From assembly GCA_003455945.1 (NCBI GenBank), contig DMPQ01000489.1, positions 22,601-34,232 of the forward strand: 11,632 bases of DNA, read 5' to 3'. The translations under genes were made by a program, and so were the position numbers. This document shows, one piece after another, positions 6,935-11,632 of this stretch. A model generated the notes under the pieces. That model did no database searches, had not been told where the DNA came from, and worked only from the letters and a program-made list of their open reading frames with translations. The first letter of the stretch is position 1. Each line of letters opens with the position of its first letter. This stretch comes from Planctomycetaceae bacterium. Its GTDB lineage: Bacteria; Planctomycetota; Planctomycetia; Pirellulales; Pirellulaceae.

Positions 6935-8262
6935 TGACGGACCCGAACGAGCGACAACTCGCCGAGGATCGTCCGGCCGCCGACGATATCGAGGCTCGCC
7001 GGGCGCTCCGGCAGCTCGACCGCGAGCGGCTGACGTCGCTGCAGCTCGACCGCCTGAGGCGCCTTCTGGCGGTGGTGCTTCCTGCGAACCGTTTTCACTC
7101 GGAGCGGCTCGCGGGACTCCCTGCGCCCCGTTCGCTCGACGAACTCGCCTCTTGGCCGTTGATGACCAAGCAGGATCTGATCGGCGACTCGGGAGAGTTC
7201 GCGTCGAATCTGACGTGGCCGATCGAGTCGTATGTCCGCTTTCATCGGACCAGCGGCACGCGCGGACGGCCTCTGGTGGTGCTCGACACGACCGAAGATT
7301 GGGACTGGTGGTGCGACGGCTGGCAGCACGTGCTCGATGTCGTCGCTCCGAAACGCGGCTGCCGTGCTCTGCTCGCCTTTTCCTTCGGGCCGTTCATCGG
7401 CTTCTGGAGTGCCTTCGATGCCGCGACGCGGCGCGGCATGCTCGTCGCGCCGGCCGGAGGGATGTCGACGGCGGCTCGCGTCGAGCTGATCCGCTCGTTT
7501 CGAGCCGAGGTCCTCTTCTGCACGCCGACCTATGCCGAACATCTGGCCGATCAGGCGGAGCGCGACGGAATCGATCCCGCCTCGACCGACGTCCGGGCGA
7601 TCATCGTCGCGGGGGAGCCGGGTGGGTCACTCCCCGAAGTCCGAACTCGCATCGAGCGACGCTGGAACGCCCGAGTCGTCGACCACGCCGGTGCCAGCGA
7701 AGTCGGGCCGTGGGGAATTCCGGATCCGGAAGGGCGAGGGCTGTTGGTCAATGAAGCGGAGTTCATCGCCGAGTTTCTGCTCCCCGGCAGCGAATCGCAG
7801 GCCGAGCCGAACGAGGCGGCCGAATTGGTGCTGACGTCGCTCGGTCGGAGCGGCAGTCCGGTCATCCGCTATCGGACCGGCGATCTCGTGCGGCCTCGTC
7901 GAGACTCGGCGCATCGCGACGGATTCGTGTTGCTCGAAGGGGGCGTGCTGGGGCGAGTCGACGACATGCTGATCGTCCGAGGCGTCAACGTCTTTCCCTC
8001 CTCGATCGAGACGATCATCCGCTCGTTTCCGGAGGTCGGAGAGTATCGCCTGATCGCCTTCCGCAAGGGAGCGATGGATGCGGTTCGGATCGAGCTCGAA
8101 CAGGATCGAGACGTGATCGAGCCGGTCGCGCGAGCGATCGAGCTCCGGCTGGGACTCAAGGCGGAAGTCGCCTCGGTTCCGAGCGGGGCGCTTCCTCGCT
8201 CGGACGGCAAGTCCAAGCGATTCGTCGATCGGCGACGGAGCGGGGAAGGGGAGACGGTTTGA
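6934..8262 (+). CDS. phenylacetate-CoA ligase-like AMP-forming enzyme (PaaK family)
   Basis: This 442-residue adenylate-forming enzyme activates a carboxylic acid with ATP, usually to a CoA thioester. Motifs appear in the expected order: the phosphate loop TSGTRGRP (106-113), HAGASEVG (251-258) near the acyl-binding site, YRTGDL (313-318), the hinge GRVDDMLIVRGVNVFPSSIE (340-359) typical of PaaK-like enzymes, and the C-terminal GKSKRF (425-430) with the likely catalytic lysine. An early WPLMTKQDL (74-82) also fits PaaK. The length matches this family. No other phenylacetate degradation genes are nearby, so the substrate is open and the paaK symbol is not justified. The ATG at 6934 lies in the stop of the upstream gene; GTG at 6931 is an alternative with a 4-base overlap. 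The run GGGGG lies too far upstream to be a good ribosome-binding site, which fits coupled translation. Confidence 0.87.
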   Translation: MTDPNERQLAEDRPAADDIEARRALRQLDRERLTSLQLDRLRRLLAVVLPANRFHSERLAGLPAPRSLDELASWPLMTKQDLIGDSGEFASNLTWPIESYVRFHRTSGTRGRPLVVLDTTEDWDWWCDGWQHVLDVVAPKRGCRALLAFSFGPFIGFWSAFDAATRRGMLVAPAGGMSTAARVELIRSFRAEVLFCTPTYAEHLADQAERDGIDPASTDVRAIIVAGEPGGSLPEVRTRIERRWNARVVDHAGASEVGPWGIPDPEGRGLLVNEAEFIAEFLLPGSESQAEPNEAAELVLTSLGRSGSPVIRYRTGDLVRPRRDSAHRDGFVLLEGGVLGRVDDMLIVRGVNVFPSSIETIIRSFPEVGEYRLIAFRKGAMDAVRIELEQDRDVIEPVARAIELRLGLKAEVASVPSGALPRSDGKSKRFVDRRRSGEGETV

Positions 8263-8384
8263 GGGAGCGAGACGCTGGAGCGAGCGGGACGCGAGGACCG
8301 CGTGAAGCCCGCTTGGTCGAGCCGGATTCGCCGTCGACTCGCAGCCGTACCGTGACGACGGCAAGGGAACGAACAGGGAGTTCG
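8263..8384. other. short intergenic region
   Basis: These 122 bases separate the ligase-like gene from the PLP enzyme. The reading frame of the latter is open back to 8259, but the added 42 residues are Arg/Ser/Thr-rich and lack an internal ribosome-binding site, so I treat this as untranslated. GGGAG at 8376-8380 is the ribosome-binding site. No promoter or terminator is clear. Confidence 0.4.
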
Positions 8385-9644
8385 ATGATGGACAGTCCGT
8401 TGGCATCGCGCGTCGAGTCGTTGCGCCACCAGTTTCCGGCGTTGTCCCGGACTCTCGACGGGCGACCGGTCGTCTTCTTCGACGGTCCCGCGGGGACGCA
8501 GGTCCCGCAGCGGGTGATCGGAGCGATCGGCCGCTATCTGGCCGAGTGCAATGCGAATCATGGAGGCCATTTCGCGACGGCCGTCGAAAGCGATCGGCGA
8601 TTGGACGAAGCCCACGCCGCTTATGCCCGGTTCGTCGGCGCTTCGGATCCCGATGAGATCGCCTTCGGCCAGAACATGACGAGTCTGACCTTCGCGTTGT
8701 CTCGCGCCCTGTCCAAGACGTGGAAGGCGGGGGATGAGGTGGTGGTGACTCGGCTGGATCACGACGCCAACGTCACCCCGTGGATTCGGGCGGCGGAGGA
8801 CGCGGGAGCGACCGTGCGGTTCGTCGATATCGACCCCGAAAGCTGCACGCTCGACATGAAGAGCTTTCATGCGGCGCTCGGCGAACGGACGCGACTGGTC
8901 GCGTTCGGAGGGGCCTCGAACTCGGTCGGAACGCTCAATCCGATCGGTGATCTCGTTCGAGCCGCCAAGCAGTTCGGTGCGCTCGTCTTCGTCGATGCCG
9001 TGCACCTCGCTCCTCACCGCCGACTGCAGGTCGAGCGATGGGGCTGCGACTTTCTGGTCTGCTCCCCCTACAAGTTCTTCGGGCCGCACCTGGGGGTGAT
9101 GTGGGGAAGGCGGGAGCTGCTCGAGCGACTGCCGGCCTACAAGGTCCGTCCCGCTCCCGAGTCGTTGCCGGGGCGATGGATGACCGGTACGCAGAGTCAC
9201 GAGTCGATCTGCGGGGCGGTGGCGGCGATCGACTATCTGGCCGATCTCGGACGCGATCTGGCGGGGGATTCGTCCCTGAGTGACTCGGTCGCCTGGGACC
9301 GGGCGTTCGACGAGGTCGAGCGTTACGAAGGGGGGCTCGCGAAGCGGTTCCTGGCGGGGGTGGCCGAGTTGCCGGCGTGGAAGGTCTGGGGGGCGAACGA
9401 TCCGCGTGATGTCGACGGTCGCGTCTCGACCTTTGCCCTGACGCACCGCCGCTATCCGTCGGCCGAGACGGCGCGTCGGCTCGGCGAGCGAGGGATCTTC
9501 GCTTGGCACGGAAACTACTACGCGCTTCAGCTGTCGGAGCGATTGGGTCGCGAGCCGGAGGGGATGTTGCGGATCGGAATGGTCCACTACAACACGACTC
9601 AGGAAGTCGACCGCCTGCTGAGTGAGCTGGCGGCGATCGACTGA
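8385..9644 (+). CDS. cysteine desulfurase-like PLP enzyme lacking the catalytic cysteine
   Basis: This 419-residue protein is a fold-type I class V aminotransferase, closest in my judgement to the 'cysteine desulfurase-like' family (TIGR01976). The N-terminus FFDGPAGTQVPQRVIGAI (31-48) matches the usual NDGxAGSQ-type start. PLP-binding residues are visible: D204 and H207 in FVDAVHLAPH, and Schiff-base lysine K230 in CSPYKFFGPHLG. In NifS/SufS enzymes a catalytic cysteine sits in the C-terminal part; here that region reads WHGNYYALQLSERLG (374-388) with no cysteine. It therefore may not release sulfur from cysteine by the standard mechanism and could be a lyase, epimerase or transaminase. I chose the ATG at 8385 (or 8388), preceded by GGGAG at 8376-8380. 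The gene lies downstream of the ligase-like gene; a shared pathway is possible but unproven. Confidence 0.85.
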   Translation: MMDSPLASRVESLRHQFPALSRTLDGRPVVFFDGPAGTQVPQRVIGAIGRYLAECNANHGGHFATAVESDRRLDEAHAAYARFVGASDPDEIAFGQNMTSLTFALSRALSKTWKAGDEVVVTRLDHDANVTPWIRAAEDAGATVRFVDIDPESCTLDMKSFHAALGERTRLVAFGGASNSVGTLNPIGDLVRAAKQFGALVFVDAVHLAPHRRLQVERWGCDFLVCSPYKFFGPHLGVMWGRRELLERLPAYKVRPAPESLPGRWMTGTQSHESICGAVAAIDYLADLGRDLAGDSSLSDSVAWDRAFDEVERYEGGLAKRFLAGVAELPAWKVWGANDPRDVDGRVSTFALTHRRYPSAETARRLGERGIFAWHGNYYALQLSERLGREPEGMLRIGMVHYNTTQEVDRLLSELAAID

Positions 9645-9650
9645 GCGAGG

Positions 9651-9704
9651 GCGAGAGACGAGACTCGTCGGCCGACCGATGCTCTCGCGTCTTCGTGGAC
9701 GAAG
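9651..9704 (+). terminator. possible hairpin terminator or processing region
   Basis: Beginning 7 bases after the PLP enzyme stop, GCGAGAG (9651-9657) pairs with CTCTCGC (9682-9688). Inside it ACGAG-A-CTCGT (9658-9668) is self-complementary. A second hairpin, CTTCG-TGGA-CGAAG (9691-9704; outer arms CTTCGT/ACGAAG), follows directly. No T-tract follows, so this is not a classical intrinsic terminator. Confidence 0.35.
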
Positions 9705-9830
9705 TCTGGGATGACTTGACCGGTCAGCGAGTTCGTGGTCGATTCGCCGTTGCCTTCGGGTCGAAACAAGCGGTCTGCCGCAAGGTGATCGGCATGTCGA
9801 TCTCCCCCGATACGGGTGCGACGTTTTGAT

Positions 9831-9848
9831 GCCTCGACCGTCCGAGGC
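9831..9848. promoter_or_regulatory. palindrome overlapping the act promoter, possible operator
   Basis: GCCTCG (9831-9836), six bases, then CGAGGC (9843-9848) form a perfect inverted repeat that covers the -35 element and part of the spacer. Such placement suits a repressor or a regulator that contacts polymerase. Whether the RegA-like regulator binds here is unknown. Confidence 0.35.
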
Positions 9849-9862
9849 GAACCCCTTATCAT
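9834..9862 (+). promoter_or_regulatory. candidate sigma70-type promoter for the act operon
   Basis: TCGACC (9834-9839; 4 of 6 matches to TTGACA) and TATCAT (9857-9862; 5 of 6 matches to TATAAT) are separated by exactly 17 bases. Transcription would start near 9870, leaving about 55 bases before the GTG at 9926. This is the best promoter match I found in the window, but it is a by-eye call. Confidence 0.45.
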
Positions 9863-9925
9863 GTCCCGCTTCGCACGGACTAACCCGGTCGGTCTCCGGG
9901 ATCCGTTCGCTTTCTCTAGGACCTG

Positions 9926-10627
9926 GTGCTCGCAGTCATGCAAGAGTTCCATTTCCCGACCTGGGTCAACAAGTTCACGTTGATGCTCATGGGTGGGGTC
10001 CTGGCCGGAGGGGGATACGTCGCGACCTGTCTGTTCGTCGCGACGCACCCGACGACGATCAACGTCGGCCATCGTCCCGATCAACCGGTCCCGTTCAGTC
10101 ACCGGCTGCACGCCGGACAGCTCCGGCTCGACTGTCGCTATTGCCACAACACGGTCGAAGAGGCGGCGCATGCCGCGATTCCGCCGACGGCAACGTGCGG
10201 CAATTGCCATGGTGGCGACCGGACCGAGCCGGGTCGTGTGCTGGGAGCGGTTCATCTGACCAGCGTCAAGCTGGAGCCGATCCGCGAGAGTCTGGAAGAG
10301 GACAAGCCGGTCGAGTGGATCAAGGTCCATGACCTTCCGGACTTCGTCTATTTCAATCACAGCGCTCACGTCACCAAGGGGGTGAGCTGCGTCGAATGTC
10401 ACGGCCGCGTCGACAAGATGGAGGTCGTGACTCAGGTGCAGAGTCTGTCGATGAAGTTCTGTCTGGATTGCCACCGCAATCCCGAGCCTCGACTGCGTCC
10501 GCAGGAATTCGTGACTCAGCTCGGTTGGGATCCCGGTGAGGATGTCGACCGTCAGGAGATGGGCGCGAAGATCCGCGAGGAACGTTCGATCAATCCCAAG
10601 GTCAACTGCTCCACGTGTCACCGATGA
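9926..10627 (+). CDS. actA: alternative complex III pentahaem cytochrome c, ActA
   Basis: ActA is the multihaem subunit of alternative complex III, which oxidises quinol and passes electrons to periplasmic carriers or an oxidase. The 233-residue protein has an N-terminal membrane anchor (about 16-39, MLMGGVLAGGGYVATCLFVA) and then an exported domain with five CxxCH haem motifs at C70-H74, C91-H95, C155-H159, C179-H183 and C228-H232. Extra histidines in FSHRLHAG (57-64) and FNHSAHV (143-149) are probable distal haem ligands. Five haems and the length match ActA. AGGA at 9918-9921 lies four bases before the GTG at 9926; an ATG at 9938 is the main alternative. The stop overlaps the actB start as ATGA, confirming an operon. 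A likely promoter lies at 9834-9862. Family assignment is firm; the symbol follows from the adjacent actB. Confidence 0.93.
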   Translation: MLAVMQEFHFPTWVNKFTLMLMGGVLAGGGYVATCLFVATHPTTINVGHRPDQPVPFSHRLHAGQLRLDCRYCHNTVEEAAHAAIPPTATCGNCHGGDRTEPGRVLGAVHLTSVKLEPIRESLEEDKPVEWIKVHDLPDFVYFNHSAHVTKGVSCVECHGRVDKMEVVTQVQSLSMKFCLDCHRNPEPRLRPQEFVTQLGWDPGEDVDRQEMGAKIREERSINPKVNCSTCHR

Positions 10628-11632
10628 GCCAGTCAGATCGAAATCGCAAGAACTATTGGCGCAGTCTCGACGAACTTTCGGGGACTCCCGAGTTCGAGCA
10701 GTTGCTGCACCGCGAGTTTCCGGTCGCCGCTTCGGAGTTTCCCGAGGGGGTAAGCCGTCGTCGTTGGCTGCAGCTGATGGGGGCGAGCCTGGCGCTCGGT
10801 GCCGCCGGCTGCCGCTATCAGGAGGAGGTCATTGCGACCTTCACGCGACGGCCTGAAGGTCGGATTCCTGGCGAGACGCGGAAGTTCGCGACGACGATCG
10901 AAAGTCGCGGCGTCGGCATTCCGGTGATGGCGATCAGCTTCGACGGACGCCCTATCAAGCTCGATGCCAATGCGGCTCATCCCGACGGCGTTCGCGGTTC
11001 GTCGGCCGAGCTCCAGGCGGCGGTGCTCGATCTCTACGACCCGGATCGGCTCAGGGCTCCCTCCAGCGGCGGCGCCGAGGCGACCTGGGAGGCGTTCTTC
11101 GCGGCTTGGAAGCAGCGAGTCGCGGACGGTCGAACCGACGGTGCGCGGGTCGCGGTGCTCGCTCAGCGCAGTTCTTCGCCGACTCGCGTCGCATTGCTGG
11201 GGCGGCTGCGCGAGGCGATGCCCGCGCTGCGGTACTTCGAATACGATCCGATCTCGAACGAATCGGTCGAGGCGGGGGTCGCGGCTGCTTTCGGCGCTCC
11301 GTACCGACTGAAGCACGAGCTCTCGGACGTGAAGGTGCTCGTGTCGATCGATGCCGATCCGCTCGGACGGGACATCGACGGGGTTCGCAACGCTCATCGC
11401 TGGGTCAAGGCTCGCGACGTTGCTCGGTTGGCCGACGATGCGACGTTCGAGCCCGCTCGTCTGTATGCGGTCGAGAGCCAGATGTCGCCGACCGGCATGG
11501 TCGCCGATCATCGCCTTCCGCTGAAGAGCACGGTCATCCCGGGGTTCGTCGGCGAGCTGATTGCGGCGGTCGATGCGGCGCTCGGTGGACAGGCGGTCGA
11601 GGTGACCGGCGAGGGGCCGTCGAAGGTGCTCG
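10624..11632 (+). CDS. actB: alternative complex III subunit ActB, N-terminal part (cut by window edge)
   Basis: The first 336 codons of a molybdopterin-oxidoreductase-like protein are present and the frame is open to the right edge. It begins MSQSDRNRKNYWRSLDEL and continues with a TPEFEQLLHREFP stretch, the conserved extension seen before Tat signals of this family (TIGR04519). The Tat motif SRRRWLQLMG (44-53) is followed by a hydrophobic segment ending in AAGC (C63), a possible lipid-attachment cysteine, although the lipobox is weak. Residues 80-336 belong to the MopB-like domain. Known ActB proteins carry a molybdopterin-like fold without cofactor, followed by an iron-sulfur domain; that second half lies outside this window. 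The start overlaps actA by four bases. ActC, ActD, ActE and ActF are expected downstream. Confidence 0.9.
   Translation, partial: MSQSDRNRKNYWRSLDELSGTPEFEQLLHREFPVAASEFPEGVSRRRWLQLMGASLALGAAGCRYQEEVIATFTRRPEGRIPGETRKFATTIESRGVGIPVMAISFDGRPIKLDANAAHPDGVRGSSAELQAAVLDLYDPDRLRAPSSGGAEATWEAFFAAWKQRVADGRTDGARVAVLAQRSSSPTRVALLGRLREAMPALRYFEYDPISNESVEAGVAAAFGAPYRLKHELSDVKVLVSIDADPLGRDIDGVRNAHRWVKARDVARLADDATFEPARLYAVESQMSPTGMVADHRLPLKSTVIPGFVGELIAAVDAALGGQAVEVTGEGPSKVL

Larger units (their letters stand above)
9645..9925. other. intergenic region upstream of actA
   Basis: These 281 bases hold no gene I can support; the open frames across it are antisense or shifted extensions of neighbours. The left part contains nested inverted repeats just after the PLP enzyme stop. 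The right part contains a promoter candidate with an overlapping palindrome. Both are listed separately. Confidence 0.5.

Noticed and set aside
6931..8262. Calling the ligase paaK with a phenylacetate pathway
   Set aside because: None of the other phenylacetate degradation genes is present nearby, and this family includes enzymes with other substrates.
8259..8384. N-terminal extension of the PLP enzyme back to 8259
   Set aside because: The extra 42 residues are low-complexity and the ribosome-binding site GGGAG at 8376-8380 points to the ATG at 8385/8388.
7869..9587. 572-codon open frame on the minus strand
   Set aside because: It lies antisense to two clear enzyme genes with intact motifs. 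Its product is Arg/Ser/Pro-rich and resembles no protein family, as expected for a high-GC shadow frame.
9599..10621. 340-codon minus-strand open frame covering the actA upstream region
   Set aside because: Antisense to actA, which has five haem motifs; the part over the intergenic region has no ribosome-binding site or domain.
1..11632. CRISPR array, tRNA, rRNA, insertion sequence or prophage
   Set aside because: No spaced direct repeats, RNA gene signatures, transposase motifs or terminal inverted repeats were seen on either strand.

Overview
The window is high-GC bacterial DNA and is most likely from a Planctomycetota genome. That assignment is inference. It rests on the alternative complex III genes at the right end, with a pentahaem cytochrome followed by an extended Tat leader. 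It also rests on a response regulator fused to an RsbW-like ATPase, frequent GTG/TTG starts, and a proteobacterial-type RegB/RegA pair outside an obvious proteobacterial context. The palindrome CGATCG is strikingly frequent. No CRISPR array, tRNA, rRNA, insertion sequence or integrase is visible, so this looks like ordinary chromosome rather than a mobile island.

Layout from the left: bases 1-151 may hold the start of an unidentified minus-strand gene. A minus-strand operon follows (192-2104), encoding a membrane histidine kinase of the RegB/PrrB type and its RegA/PrrA-type regulator, joined by an ATGA overlap. Divergent to it is a plus-strand gene for an anchored protein of unknown function (2354-3064). 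Next comes a plus-strand receiver/anti-sigma-type ATPase fusion (3253-4176). Convergent to that is a minus-strand pair: a Tet-like MFS pump (6267-4930) followed by an AlkA-type DNA glycosylase (4881-4267). The pump is divergent from a plus-strand group: a DUF5684 membrane protein (6458-6934), a phenylacetate-CoA-ligase-like enzyme starting inside its stop codon (6934-8262), and, after 122 bases, a cysteine-desulfurase-like PLP protein (8385-9644). After a 281-base intergenic region with hairpins and a plausible promoter, actA (9926-10627) and the first part of actB (10624 to the right edge) begin an alternative complex III operon that runs off the window.

The theme that ties the window together is respiration and redox sensing. 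RegB-type kinases read the quinone pool and a redox-active cysteine. Alternative complex III oxidises quinol and passes electrons towards cytochrome c or an oxidase. Both systems lie within about 8 kb, which makes regulatory coupling a reasonable hypothesis, but nothing in the sequence proves it. I see no clear new multi-gene system. The points most worth a second look are the RegB-like kinase with intact sensing residues, the PLP enzyme without a catalytic cysteine, the receiver/ATPase fusion, a perfect palindrome upstream of the MFS pump, and a palindrome overlapping the act promoter candidate.
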